Of a stretch of DNA of 64,000 bases, positions 49,036-57,244 are shown piece after piece (position 1 is the first letter of the stretch; every line of letters starts with the position of its first letter). Under the pieces are notes generated by a model. That model was not told the DNA's origin. It searched no databases and worked only from the letters and a program-made list of their open reading frames with translations. A program made the position numbers and the translations under genes. Source of the DNA: Luteimonas wenzhouensis (GTDB lineage Bacteria > Pseudomonadota > Gammaproteobacteria > Xanthomonadales > Xanthomonadaceae); the NCBI RefSeq assembly GCF_007859305.1, contig NZ_VOHE01000002.1, positions 62,001 through 126,000 of the forward strand, given 5' to 3'.

Positions 49036-49084
49036 CAGGCCAGGGAAATTCCGTTCGGCACCGCTATCCGGCGGCCGCAAGGCT

Positions 49085-49092
49085 GCTATACT
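49085..49092. promoter_or_regulatory. Overlapping -10 boxes for tRNA-Glu (plus) and pcnB (minus)
   Basis: Plus-strand TATACT (49087-49092) predicts a start near 49099, about 80 nt before the tRNA. Minus-strand TATAGC (49090 to 49085) would serve pcnB with a leader of about 43 nt. No convincing -35 on either strand. Confidence 0.4.
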
Positions 49093-49178
49093 AGCAAGCC
49101 GCGCAGGGCCACCGGCCATCCGCCGGGCGCCCGGCACCGGTCGCCCATGCGGTCCGCCCGCCCGCGCGCGGCCACCAC

Positions 49179-49254
49179 GCTCCCTTCGTCTAGCGGTCTA
49201 GGACGTAGCCCTCTCAAGGCTAAAACACGGGTTCGAGTCCCGTAGGGAGCGCCA
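49179..49254 (+). tRNA. tRNA-Glu, anticodon CTC
   Basis: A 76-nt tRNA with encoded CCA. The acceptor stem GCTCCCT (49179-49185) pairs with AGGGAGC (49244-49250). The anticodon stem TAGCC/GGCTA closes the loop CTCTCAA, so the anticodon is CTC, reading GAG. The T arm contains GGTTCGAGTCC. The D arm CGTCTAGCGGTCTAGGAC-like text matches bacterial tRNA-Glu. The GAG-specific isoacceptor suits this GC-rich genome. A terminator follows directly. Confidence 0.97.
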
Positions 49255-49263
49255 TCTTCCAGC

Positions 49264-49290
49264 AGGCCCGCGCAAGCGGGCCTTCCTTTT
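49264..49290 (+). terminator. Rho-independent terminator of tRNA-Glu
   Basis: An 8-bp stem AGGCCCGC/GCGGGCCT (49264-49271 and 49276-49283) with a GCAA tetraloop, followed by TCCTTTT. It begins 9 bp after the tRNA CCA. The loop is the same GNRA type as in the terminator at 30842. Confidence 0.87.
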
Positions 49291-49346
49291 GGCCGCGCGG
49301 CGCGCGCGGATGCGAATGCTTCGCAGCGCCCGGCGCGCGGCTGTTC

Positions 49347-49352
49347 TAGAAT
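49347..49352 (+). promoter_or_regulatory. Candidate -10 box of the ferredoxin gene
   Basis: TAGAAT ends 36 nt before the ferredoxin ATG at 49389, giving a leader of about 30 nt. No -35 seen. Confidence 0.4.
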
Positions 49353-49388
49353 CCCGAGGCTCCCCCGGCTCCACGGAACCTTCGCGAA

Positions 49389-49712
49389 ATGCCCTTCGTC
49401 GTCACCGAAAACTGCATCAAGTGCAAGTACACCGACTGCGTCGAGGTGTGCCCGGTCGACTGTTTCCACGAGGGCCCGAACTTCCTGGTGATCGATCCGG
49501 ACGAGTGCATCGATTGCACCCTGTGCGAACCCGAGTGCCCGATCAACGCGATCTACCCCGAGGACGACGTGCCCGCCGGGCAGGAGCACTTCGTGGCGCT
49601 CAACGCCGAGCTGTCGAAGGAATGGCCGGTGATCACCGCGCGCAAGGACCCACCGCCCGACGCCAAGGAGTGGGAAGGCAAGCCGGACAAGCTCAAGCTG
49701 CTCGAGCGCTGA
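49389..49712 (+). CDS. fdxA: FdxA-type 7Fe/8Fe ferredoxin
   Basis: This 107-residue soluble electron carrier begins [35 protein letters not shown], followed by a second motif [16 protein letters not shown]. The first motif has the extra spacing (CXXXXCXXXXC instead of CXXCXXC) typical of a 3Fe-4S centre, the second is a 4Fe-4S site. The C-terminal extension ([32 protein letters not shown]) is standard for the Azotobacter FdI/FdxA group. It could be a partner of the Fpr reductase encoded at 57 kb, but this is inference. Confidence 0.96.
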   Translation: MPFVVTENCIKCKYTDCVEVCPVDCFHEGPNFLVIDPDECIDCTLCEPECPINAIYPEDDVPAGQEHFVALNAELSKEWPVITARKDPPPDAKEWEGKPDKLKLLER

Positions 49713-50200
49713 CCCCGAAGGGTCCGCCCAGCGTCGCCGGCCCAGCATCCGGGCCAGGGTGGCGTCGCGATCGACGAGGGGGGCTTGGACGTCCCCGGCC
49801 AGGCGCAGCGGCAGCACCGCCACCAGCCCGTGGCCGATCCATTCGTCGGCGGTCTCACCCAGCGCTGCGAGGGTCGCGTCCCGGCGCGGTCCAAGCGCGA
49901 TGACGAGAACGGCCGCCGGACGGGACGACCGTCGGGAACCGGTGGCGGCGGCCGGGGGACGCCAGGCGTCGATGCGGCGCGGCGCGCACCCGCCTTCGGG
50001 TTGCGCGCGGCAGCGCTTGCTGATCGGCACGGCGTGCCCGCCGCGCAGCACCACCGTGCCGTTGCCGGCCGCGGCCGGATGAACCCCAGCCAGACGCGCC
50101 ACTCACGCCGCGGCCGGGCCGCGGACCAGGCCAGGCCCAGACGCGGGGCGCCCTGGCGACGGGAGGATCCCGCGGCGCGGGGCCTGGTCCGGCCCCCGGA
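49713..50200 (-). pseudogene. Gene-free stretch with possible protein-domain remnants
   Basis: A 488-bp gap between fdxA and bamC, unusually long for this window. One minus-strand frame from GTG 50102 stays open through the gap and then antisense through fdxA. About 50090-50010 it reads GVHPAAAGNGTVVLRGGHAVPIS, recalling the end of a LytTR DNA-binding domain. About 49915-49830 it reads VLVIALGP and then ADEWIGHGLVAV, loosely like the PurM C-terminus. Both likenesses are weak and from memory. It may be decayed coding DNA, an unusual real gene, or chance in GC-rich sequence. No terminator or promoter stands out. Confidence 0.2.
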
Positions 50201-50710
50201 TCAGGGCGCCAGCGCGGCGCGCAGGGCCTCGATCAGCCGCTGCGGCGGCTCGCCGGCCGCCGGCAGTCCGCGCGGATCGACCGCCGCCACGTAGGCGCCG
50301 TTGTCGGTACGGGTGACCCGCACCAGGAACTTGGCGTCCTGGTAGTCGACGTCGTAGGTGCCCAGCAGCTGGGCGCGGTTGACGATCGTCAGGCCCGGCG
50401 TGGCCGCCAGCACCTCGCCCACGCGGGTGAACACCGAGTCCAGGTCGCCGGCCACGGCGAAGCCGTTGGGTTGCGGGGTGGCCGGGGCGGCCATCGACGA
50501 ACGGGTCACGCTGCCGGTTTCCGGCACGAGCATGGCGCCGGAAGTGTCGGGGCGGTCCAGGTCGGGCGGGACTTCCAGCGGCCGGGTCTCCGGCGGCCCC
50601 GCGTACAGGTCGCTGCCCTTGCGGAACCACTTGCAGCCGCTGGCGCCCAGCACGGCGGCGGCGACCAGCGCCACCGCGAGCAGGCGGATCAGGGAACGGG
50701 AATGACGCAT
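50201..50710 (-). CDS. bamC: Outer-membrane assembly lipoprotein BamC, short form
   Basis: BamC is a lipoprotein of the BAM complex that inserts beta-barrel proteins. The 169-residue protein has a lipoprotein signal peptide with cysteine in GASGCKWF (about residue 26). The early motif TRPLEVPPDLDRPD corresponds to the conserved BamC N-terminal tail that docks on BamD. Only one helix-grip domain (about 85-169) follows, whereas the 344-residue E. coli protein has two. It lies 24 bp downstream of dapA, the conserved dapA-bamC pair, which supports the name. Confidence 0.87.
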   Translation of the reverse strand: MRHSRSLIRLLAVALVAAAVLGASGCKWFRKGSDLYAGPPETRPLEVPPDLDRPDTSGAMLVPETGSVTRSSMAAPATPQPNGFAVAGDLDSVFTRVGEVLAATPGLTIVNRAQLLGTYDVDYQDAKFLVRVTRTDNGAYVAAVDPRGLPAAGEPPQRLIEALRAALAP

Positions 50711-50734
50711 CGGGTGTCTCCTGCGGGAAAAAGG

Positions 50735-51640
50735 TCAGGCCGCGAGCGGATCGCGGAGGCTGCGTTCGATCGCTTCGGCCGCGGCGGCCATCCGCGCGGC
50801 GGCGGCGTGGTGGGCGTCGGACAGGGGCGTGAGCGGCAGGCGCAGGCCGGTGCCGAAGCCCAGCCGCTGCAGCAGCGCCTTGACCGGGATCGGGTTGGGC
50901 TCGACCGACGCGAACGCATACAGCGGTTGCAGGCGCGCGTCCCAGGCCAGCGCTTCTTCGCGGCGGCCGGCCAGGGCCAGCTCGCACAGGCGGCGCATCG
51001 CGCCGGGCACCACGTTCGAGACCACCGACACCACGCCGTCGGCGCCCCCGAGCATGGCCGCGGCGGCACTGGCATCGTCGCCGCAAAGCACCGCGAAGCC
51101 GTCGCTGCGCAGCGCCAGCCACTCCTGCAGCCTGCGCGGGTCGGACACCGCCTCCTTTACACCTGCGATGCGCGGATGGCCAGCCAGGCCGGCGACCGTG
51201 GACGGCTGCAGGTCGCAGCCGGTGCGCGGCGGCACGTTGTACATGACCACCGGCAGCCCGCCCTCGTCGGCGACGGCGCGGAAGTGCGCCAGCAGCCCGG
51301 ACTGGGTGGGACGCGCGTACGGCGGCGTGACCACCAGGGCGGCGTCCGCGCCCAGCGCGGCGGCGCGGCGCGTGGCCTCGATCGTGCGCGCGGTCGCGGT
51401 GTGGCCGGTGCCGGCCAGCACCGGAACGCGCCCGCCGGCCACCTCCACCGCGGTGCGCAGCAGCGCTTCGTACTCGGCATCGCGCAGCGAAGCCGCCTCG
51501 CCCGTGGAGCCGGCCACCACCAGCGCCCCCGTGCCGCCGGACAACTGCGCGAGCAGCAGGCGTCGCCAGGCGTCCAGATCGAGTTCGCCCGCCAACGTGA
51601 ACGGCGTCGCCAGCGCGGTGATGCTGCCGGAAAGTCGCAA
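50735..51640 (-). CDS. dapA: 4-hydroxy-tetrahydrodipicolinate synthase
   Basis: DapA condenses pyruvate with aspartate semialdehyde, the first step towards diaminopimelate and lysine, using the product of asd. The start is a TTG at 51640: (L)[20 protein letters not shown] aligns with the usual DapA N-terminus, and no ATG fits. No clear Shine-Dalgarno precedes it. The TIM barrel has [20 protein letters not shown] with the catalytic Tyr, and the Schiff-base Lys in [10 protein letters not shown]. Length (301) is normal. It is divergent from gcvR, as in E. coli. Confidence 0.96.
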   Translation of the reverse strand: MRLSGSITALATPFTLAGELDLDAWRRLLLAQLSGGTGALVVAGSTGEAASLRDAEYEALLRTAVEVAGGRVPVLAGTGHTATARTIEATRRAAALGADAALVVTPPYARPTQSGLLAHFRAVADEGGLPVVMYNVPPRTGCDLQPSTVAGLAGHPRIAGVKEAVSDPRRLQEWLALRSDGFAVLCGDDASAAAAMLGGADGVVSVVSNVVPGAMRRLCELALAGRREEALAWDARLQPLYAFASVEPNPIPVKALLQRLGFGTGLRLPLTPLSDAHHAAAARMAAAAEAIERSLRDPLAA

Positions 51641-51817
51641 GTGGGAGAGTCTCGTGCGGTGGCCGCGCGCAAGGCGCGGGACTATGGGGATCGGGCGAGG
51701 GCATGTTACTTGCGGCCCGGAAGCACGGGCAAGTATGCTGGCCCCGGCCCCGGCCCCCGGCTGGGCCGCCGTTCACACCGCATTCCACGCCAGATCCCGC
51801 CCGTCGCGGACGCCGCC

Positions 51818-52384
51818 TTGACCGACCCAGACAACGCATCCCGGCCTTCGCCGAACGAGAACTACCTGCTGATCAACGCCTACACGACGCACCCGGCCTC
51901 GCCGCTGCTGGCCGTGTCCAGGCGCATCGCCGACAGTGGCTGCAACCTCGTCGACACACGGCTGTCCACGGTCGGCCGCGACGTGTCCGTGACCGCGCTC
52001 GCCACCGGCTCGTGGGATGCCGTGGCCAAGCTCGAGGCGATGCTCGCGCGGCTTGAGCGCGAGGAGGACCTCAAGCTGGTCTGGTACCGCACCGGCCCCA
52101 AGCCGGTGCAGTCGAACCTGCTACCCTACATCGTCGAGGTGGTGGCGGCCGACAAGCCCGGGATCCTGTTCCAGCTGGCCGATTTCTTCGACCGCCAGGG
52201 CATCACCATCGAGAGCCTGCACTGCTCGCGCTACCGCGCGATGCAGACCGGCGCGGACATGTTCTCGGCCCAGGTGACCATCGGGGTGCCGGCGAACATG
52301 CACATCGCCGCGCTGCGCGACGATTTCCTCGAGTTCTGCGACCACCTCAACCTCGACGCGATCATGGACCCGATGAAGTTCTGA
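51818..52384 (+). CDS. gcvR: GcvR-like ACT-domain regulator
   Basis: GcvR in E. coli antagonises GcvA at the glycine-cleavage operon in response to glycine. The 188-residue protein starts at TTG 51818 (TDPDNASRPSPNENYLLINAY). Two ACT domains are visible: NYLLINAYTTHPASPLLAVSRRIADSGCNLVDTRLSTVG, and YIVEVVAADKPGILFQLADFFDRQGITIESLHCS. It lies upstream of bcp and divergent from dapA, as in E. coli. A -10-like TATGCT lies at 51734-51739. Glycine sensing in this organism is inferred. Confidence 0.9.
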   Translation: MTDPDNASRPSPNENYLLINAYTTHPASPLLAVSRRIADSGCNLVDTRLSTVGRDVSVTALATGSWDAVAKLEAMLARLEREEDLKLVWYRTGPKPVQSNLLPYIVEVVAADKPGILFQLADFFDRQGITIESLHCSRYRAMQTGADMFSAQVTIGVPANMHIAALRDDFLEFCDHLNLDAIMDPMKF

Positions 52385-52428
52385 GGTCCCGCCCAGGACT
52401 CCACGACCCCGGAGCGACCCACAGCAGC

Positions 52429-52911
52429 ATGACCGCCGTCGGCAAGATCCTCCCCAAGTCCACCCTCTCGATGCCGCTCGCGCTTTCGGGCGGCGCCACC
52501 ACCACCCTCGCCGACTACGCCGGCAGGTGGCTGGTGCTGTACTTCTACCCCAGGGATTCAACCCCGGGTTGCACCACCCAAGGGCAGGATTTCAACGCGC
52601 TGCTGCCCGAGTTCGAGCAGCTCGGCGCGGCGGTGCTCGGCGCCTCGCGCGATTCGGTGAAGTCGCACGACAACTTCCGCGCCAAGCAGGGCTTCCGCTT
52701 CCCGCTGGTAAGCGACCCGGACGAGACACTGTGCCGCGCGTTCGACGTGATCCACGAGAAGAACATGTACGGCCGCAAGGTGCTGGGCGTGGTCCGCAGC
52801 ACCTTCCTCATCGACCCTTCCCACCGCCTGACCGCCGAATGGCGCGGGGTCAGGGTCCCCGGCCACGCGCAGGCCGTGCTCGACGCGCTGAAGGCCGCAC
52901 GCAACACGTGA
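52429..52911 (+). CDS. bcp: Thioredoxin-dependent thiol peroxidase (Bcp/PrxQ family)
   Basis: This peroxiredoxin reduces hydroperoxides. The 160-residue protein has LVLYFYPRDSTPGCTTQGQDF with the peroxidatic cysteine at about residue 47. In most PrxQ proteins a resolving Cys follows five residues later (GCTXXXXXF with C); here that position is Gln/Asp and the only other Cys is in ETLCRAFDV. So it is either a 1-Cys type or uses that distal Cys. KVLGVVRSTFLIDPSHRL matches the family. It starts 44 bp after gcvR, probably the same transcript. Confidence 0.95.
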   Translation: MTAVGKILPKSTLSMPLALSGGATTTLADYAGRWLVLYFYPRDSTPGCTTQGQDFNALLPEFEQLGAAVLGASRDSVKSHDNFRAKQGFRFPLVSDPDETLCRAFDVIHEKNMYGRKVLGVVRSTFLIDPSHRLTAEWRGVRVPGHAQAVLDALKAARNT

Positions 52912-53008
52912 GCCTCCCGCATCCCGCCACGCCCCGCCGCCCTGCCCCGCAGGCCGCGGCGGCGCGCGGCCGTCCCCGCTCCACCGCCAATCGGAGGCGA
53001 TCCGCCCG

Positions 53009-54412
53009 ATGATGACCCAAGGCAAGCGCGTGTACGTGCTGGACACCAACGTCCTCATGCACGATCCGACCGCCCTGTTCCGGTTCGAGGAGCACGACGT
53101 GTTCCTGCCGATGCAGGTCATCGAGGAGCTGGACAACGGCAAGAAGGGAATGTCGGAGGCGGCGCGCAACGCGCGCCAGGTCAGCCGCTTCATCAACGAG
53201 CTGATCGAGTCGCAGGGCGCCGACAGGATCGCCACAGGCCTGGTGCTCGAGCGCCCGCGCTCGCTGCAGCTGCGCGGCGCGGCCAGCATCGGCAAGCTGC
53301 GCTTCCAGACCACGATGCCGGCCGAGGACAAGACGTCGTTCGGCGCGGTGGCGCCGGACAACCGGATCCTCGGCGCGATCCTGCAGCTGCGTCGCGACGA
53401 ACCCGAGTACCCGGTGGTGTTCGTCTCCAAGGACATCAACCTGCGGATCAAGGCGGCCATCGCCGGCATCGTCAGCGAGGACTACGAGAACGACCGCGCG
53501 CTCGACGACTTCAGCCTGCTCTACACCGGCGCCACGCCGCTGCCGGAGGACTTCTGGACCCGCCACGGCAAGGACCTGCGCTCGTGGACCGACCGCGGTC
53601 GCACCTACTACGAGGTGGCCACGGCCCAGGACTGCGACTGGTACCCGAACCAGTACCTGTACCTGCCGGGCGACGACCAGTCCGAGTTCCGCGTGGACCG
53701 GGTCGAGGACGGCAAGGCGGTGCTGCAGATCGTCGACGACTTCCGCGGCAGCCAGCACGCGGTGTGGGGCATCAGCGCGCGCAACCGCGAGCAGAACTTC
53801 GCGCTCAACGCGCTGATGGACCCGGAGATCGACTTCGTCACTCTGCTCGGCACCGCCGGCACCGGCAAGACCCTGCTCGCGCTCGCCGCCGGCCTGGCCC
53901 AGACCATGGACCAGCAGCGCTACCGCGAGATCATCATGACCCGCGCGACGGTCAGCGTCGGCGAGGACATCGGCTTCCTGCCCGGCACCGAGGAAGAGAA
54001 GATGACGCCGTGGATGGGCGCGCTCACCGACAACCTCGAGGTGCTCACCCGCGACCAGGAAGGCGGCAGCTGGGGCCGCGCGGCCACCAACGACCTGCTC
54101 GCCTCGCGGATCAAGATCCGCTCGCTCAACTTCATGCGCGGACGCACCTTCCTCAACCGCTGGCTGATCCTGGACGAGGCGCAGAACCTCACCCCCAAGC
54201 AGATGAAGACCCTGATCACCCGCGCCGGACCCGGCACCAAGATCGTGTGCCTGGGCAACGTCGAGCAGATCGACACGCCCTACCTCACCGAGACGACTTC
54301 GGGCCTGACCTACGCCGTGGACCGCTTCAAGAACTGGGCCCACAGCGCCCACGTGACCCTGCGCCGCGGCGAGCGTTCGCGGTTGGCCGATTACGCCTCC
54401 GAAGTGCTCTGA
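53009..54412 (+). CDS. PIN-PhoH family ATPase (YlaK/PhoH2 type)
   Basis: This 467-residue protein fuses an N-terminal PIN nuclease domain (about 5-150) to a C-terminal PhoH P-loop ATPase (about 235-467). The PIN domain shows VYVLDTNVLMHDP, QVIEELDNGKKG and VVFVSKDINLRIKA with the acidic metal ligands. PhoH shows LLGTAGTGKTLLALAAGL (Walker A about residue 275) and WLILDEAQNLTPKQMKTLITRAG (Walker B). PhoH2 homologues act as RNA-unwinding ribonucleases; that is family knowledge. A GGAGG lies 11-14 nt before the double ATG 53009/53012. Confidence 0.93.
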   Translation: MMTQGKRVYVLDTNVLMHDPTALFRFEEHDVFLPMQVIEELDNGKKGMSEAARNARQVSRFINELIESQGADRIATGLVLERPRSLQLRGAASIGKLRFQTTMPAEDKTSFGAVAPDNRILGAILQLRRDEPEYPVVFVSKDINLRIKAAIAGIVSEDYENDRALDDFSLLYTGATPLPEDFWTRHGKDLRSWTDRGRTYYEVATAQDCDWYPNQYLYLPGDDQSEFRVDRVEDGKAVLQIVDDFRGSQHAVWGISARNREQNFALNALMDPEIDFVTLLGTAGTGKTLLALAAGLAQTMDQQRYREIIMTRATVSVGEDIGFLPGTEEEKMTPWMGALTDNLEVLTRDQEGGSWGRAATNDLLASRIKIRSLNFMRGRTFLNRWLILDEAQNLTPKQMKTLITRAGPGTKIVCLGNVEQIDTPYLTETTSGLTYAVDRFKNWAHSAHVTLRRGERSRLADYASEVL

Positions 54413-54442
54413 CCCAGCATCGCCGCCCCCGATGCCACCCGC

Positions 54443-54514
54443 GGGAGCGGCTTCAGCCACGACGGGCTCGGCGGTTGCCGTGCTGGCACGGTCCCGGCAG
54501 AAGCCGCTCTTGCA
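54443..54514. repeat. REP-like inverted pair (REPIN candidate)
   Basis: Unit one, GGGAGCGGCTTCAGCCACGAC (54443-54463), contains GAGCGGCTTC (54445-54454). The exact reverse complement GAAGCCGCTC occurs at 54500-54509 in the second, inverted unit. Between them is a small hairpin CCGTGC-TG-GCACGG (54478-54491). The GGGAGCGGCTTC core looks like REP elements common in xanthomonad intergenic regions. It lies between phoH and the ABC transporter, where transposase-derived REPs often sit. No other copy was noticed in the window. Confidence 0.7.
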
Positions 54515-54634
54515 GGACACGGCCGCCGTCGCGGCCCGGCCTGATCAACCGGTTGCGGCCTGCGGACCACGTCCGCGGAGCCCCACGCCCCTGGCGTTGA
54601 CGACACCCTGCGCCGCCCCATGCACAATGCGGGC

Positions 54635-56515
54635 ATGAGCCACAGCGCCGACGCCGCCCCCAAGCCCGCCCGTTCGGCGAGCCGACCCAGCCTGCGCGAG
54701 CGCTTCGACGCGATGCGCAACCTGCCACCGTTCCTGCGCCAGATCTGGGCGACCAGCCCGTGGCTGACGATGGCCAGCATGGGCCTGCGCCTGGTGCGCG
54801 CGTTCATGCCGGTGCTCACGCTGTACATCGGCAAGCTGATCATCGACGAGGCGATCCGGCTGGTCGGGCTGGGCCTCTCGTTCGACTCCATCGGCGAGGC
54901 CTGGCGCAGCGGCCAGCTCGACCACCTGGCATGGCTGCTGGCGATCGAGTTCGGGGTGGCGATCCTCTCCGACCTGCTCGGCCGGCTGGTGAACTACGCC
55001 GACTCGCTGCTCTCGGAACTGTTCACCAATGCCACCAGCGTGCGCCTGATGGAGCACGCCGCGACCCTGGACCTCGAGGACTTCGAAGACCCGGAGCTGC
55101 AGGACAAGCTCGACCGCGCCCGGCGCCAGACCATGGGCCGGATGAACCTGATGGGCCAGCTGTTCGGGCAGGTGCAGGACGCGATCACCGTCGTGAGCTT
55201 CGCCATCGGCCTGCTGGTGTACGCGCCGTGGCTGATGGTGCTGCTGGCGATCGCGCTGGTCCCGGCGTTCCTCGGCGAGGCCCACTTCAGCGCCCTGGGC
55301 TACTCGCTCAACTTCCAGTGGACGCCGGAACGGCGCCAGCTCGAGTACGTGCGCCAGACCGGCGCCAGCGTCGAGACCGCCAAGGAAGTGAAGATCTTCA
55401 ACCTGCACCGCTTCCTGGTGGACCGCTACCGGACGCTGGCGCAGAAGTTCTACCTGGCCAACCGTGCGCTCGCGCGCCGGCGCGCGTTCTGGGGCACCCT
55501 GCTGGCCGCGCTCGGCACGCTGGGCTACTACGTGGCCTATGCCTACATCGCCTGGCGCACGGTGCGCGGCGACTTCACCATCGGCGACCTGACCTTCCTG
55601 GCCGGCAGCTTCCGCCGCCTGCGCCAGCTGCTCGAGGGCCTGCTGATCGGATTCTCCCAGGTCGCCAGCCAGGCGCTGTACCTGGACGACCTGTTCTCGT
55701 TCTTCGAGGTCGAGCCGGAGATCACCTCGCCGGCGGACCCGCGCCCGTTCCCGAAACCGATCCGCCAGGGCTTCGTATTCGAGGACGTGGGCTTCCGCTA
55801 CCCCGGCGCCGAGCGCTGGGCGGTACGGCACCTGGACTTCGAGCTGCGCGCGGGCGAGGTGCTGGCCCTGGTCGGCGAGAACGGCGCGGGCAAGACCACG
55901 CTGGTGAAACTGCTGGCACGGCTCTACGACCCGGACGAGGGCCGGATCCTGCTCGACGGCCACGACCTGCGCGAGTACGACCTGGACGAGCTGCGCGCCA
56001 ACATCGGGGTGATCTTCCAGGACTTCGTGCGCTACCACCTGACCGCGGCCGAGAACATCGGCGTCGGCCAGATCGACCGCATGGACGACCGCGCGCGGAT
56101 CGAGGAAGCCGCGCGCCGGGCGATGGCCGACGAGGTGGTGGAGGCCCTGCCCGACCGCTACGACCAGCTGATCGGGCGGCGCTTCAAGACCGGCGTGGAC
56201 CTGTCCGGCGGGCAATGGCAGAAGATCGCGATCGCCCGCGCCTACATGCGCGACGCGCAGGTGATGATCCTCGACGAACCCACCGCGGCGCTCGACGCGC
56301 GCAGTGAATACGAGGTGTTCCGGCGCTTCAAGGAGCTGTCCGACGACCGCACCGCGGTGCTGATCTCGCATCGGTTCTCCAGCGTGCGCATGGCCGACCG
56401 GATCCTGGTGCTGGCCGACGGCCGGGTCGAGGCCAGCGGCACCCACGAGGAGCTGATGGCCCAGGGCGGGCGTTACGCCGAGCTGTTCGAGCTGCAGGCC
56501 GCGGGCTACCGCTGA
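54635..56515 (+). CDS. ABC exporter with fused membrane and ATPase domains
   Basis: This 626-residue half-transporter starts at ATG 54635. A transmembrane domain of about six helices (about 45-330) precedes the nucleotide-binding domain (about 375-626). The latter has Walker A VGENGAGKTTLVK, Q-loop VIFQDFVRYHLT, signature LSGGQWQKIAIARAYM, Walker B VMILDEPTAALDARS and H-loop LISHRFSSVR. It is in the lipid/drug/peptide exporter class; the substrate is not readable from sequence. In-frame ATG 54620 also exists, but the -10-like CACAAT (54623-54628) lies after it and 6 nt before 54635. Confidence 0.94.
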   Translation: MSHSADAAPKPARSASRPSLRERFDAMRNLPPFLRQIWATSPWLTMASMGLRLVRAFMPVLTLYIGKLIIDEAIRLVGLGLSFDSIGEAWRSGQLDHLAWLLAIEFGVAILSDLLGRLVNYADSLLSELFTNATSVRLMEHAATLDLEDFEDPELQDKLDRARRQTMGRMNLMGQLFGQVQDAITVVSFAIGLLVYAPWLMVLLAIALVPAFLGEAHFSALGYSLNFQWTPERRQLEYVRQTGASVETAKEVKIFNLHRFLVDRYRTLAQKFYLANRALARRRAFWGTLLAALGTLGYYVAYAYIAWRTVRGDFTIGDLTFLAGSFRRLRQLLEGLLIGFSQVASQALYLDDLFSFFEVEPEITSPADPRPFPKPIRQGFVFEDVGFRYPGAERWAVRHLDFELRAGEVLALVGENGAGKTTLVKLLARLYDPDEGRILLDGHDLREYDLDELRANIGVIFQDFVRYHLTAAENIGVGQIDRMDDRARIEEAARRAMADEVVEALPDRYDQLIGRRFKTGVDLSGGQWQKIAIARAYMRDAQVMILDEPTAALDARSEYEVFRRFKELSDDRTAVLISHRFSSVRMADRILVLADGRVEASGTHEELMAQGGRYAELFELQAAGYR

Positions 56516-56588
56516 GCCCCGGCACGGGCCGCCCTGCAGGCGGCGCCAGCCGCCATCCGGACCCATCCTTGCGACCACGCAGGCCACC

Positions 56589-57134
56589 TCAGAGGGGCAG
56601 CTGCCCCTGCGCATCCTCCGGCGCGCCGTAGTCGAGGCGTCCGTCGACCAGCCGTGCCGCCGACGTCCACGGGTGCTCGCGCATGTCGCCCGGCGCCAGC
56701 AGGTGAACCACCGTCCAGCCGCGGGCCCTGGCGTCGTCGGCGATCAGGCCCCGGTGGCAGGTCCACCACGTCGCCTCCGCGCACATCACCGCCGTGGCCG
56801 CCTGCCGCGCCAGCGCGAACAGGCGTTCGCGCGCGGCGGCGTAGGCCGGGGTGTCCATGTAGTCGGCATAGCCGCGGAAGCCGGCGTTGCGCCAGGCGGT
56901 GTGTGGCGAATCCGGGCGCGGCCGGCGCCGCCCGCCCAGCCCGGGCATGTGTACGTAGCCGATCCCCGCTCCGGCCAGGCCCGCGGCCAGCGCTTCGGCC
57001 CCGAACTGCGGGTGCCGGCGCGAGCCGGGGAAGCGCCGCACGTCGGCCACGCAGGCGATCCCCGCCTCGCGCAGCATGCCCACGAACTCCCCGAGCGTGC
57101 GGGTGGAATGGCCGATCGTCCAGAGCCTGTCCAT
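56589..57134 (-). CDS. DUF488 family protein
   Basis: This 181-residue protein starts at ATG 57134 (MDRLWTIGHSTRTLGEFVGMLREAGI). It has the DUF488 landmarks IGHST, VADVRRFPGSRRHPQF, GFRGYADYM, and the cysteine-bearing VMCAEATWWTCHRGLIADD. The latter has C-X-E-X5-C-H-R, the most conserved feature of the family. The role is unknown; a metal- or nucleotide-binding function has been suggested for relatives. It converges with the ABC exporter and diverges from fpr. Confidence 0.9.
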   Translation of the reverse strand: MDRLWTIGHSTRTLGEFVGMLREAGIACVADVRRFPGSRRHPQFGAEALAAGLAGAGIGYVHMPGLGGRRRPRPDSPHTAWRNAGFRGYADYMDTPAYAAARERLFALARQAATAVMCAEATWWTCHRGLIADDARARGWTVVHLLAPGDMREHPWTSAARLVDGRLDYGAPEDAQGQLPL

Positions 57135-57202
57135 GGACACAGCCTGCCATCGGCGGCGTGGACAAGATGCCCACGCGGCCCCGCGCCGGCCGCCGGCGCG
57201 CG

Positions 57203-57219
57203 CCGGATACAATATCCGG
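57203..57219. promoter_or_regulatory. Palindrome spanning the fpr -10 box
   Basis: CCGGATA (57203-57209), CAA, TATCCGG (57213-57219) is a perfect 7-bp inverted repeat. The likely fpr -10 box TACAAT (57208-57213) lies inside it, 31 nt before the ATG at 57245. A protein bound here would block polymerase, so it is a candidate operator. Confidence 0.45.
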
Positions 57220-57244
57220 TTGTAACCCCACCAGACCCCTCCCC

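Noticed and set aside
56528-56544. Small hairpin GCCGCC-CTGCA-GGCGGC after the ABC exporter as terminator
   Set aside because: The stem is only 6 bp and no T-run follows; such hairpins are frequent by chance at this GC content.
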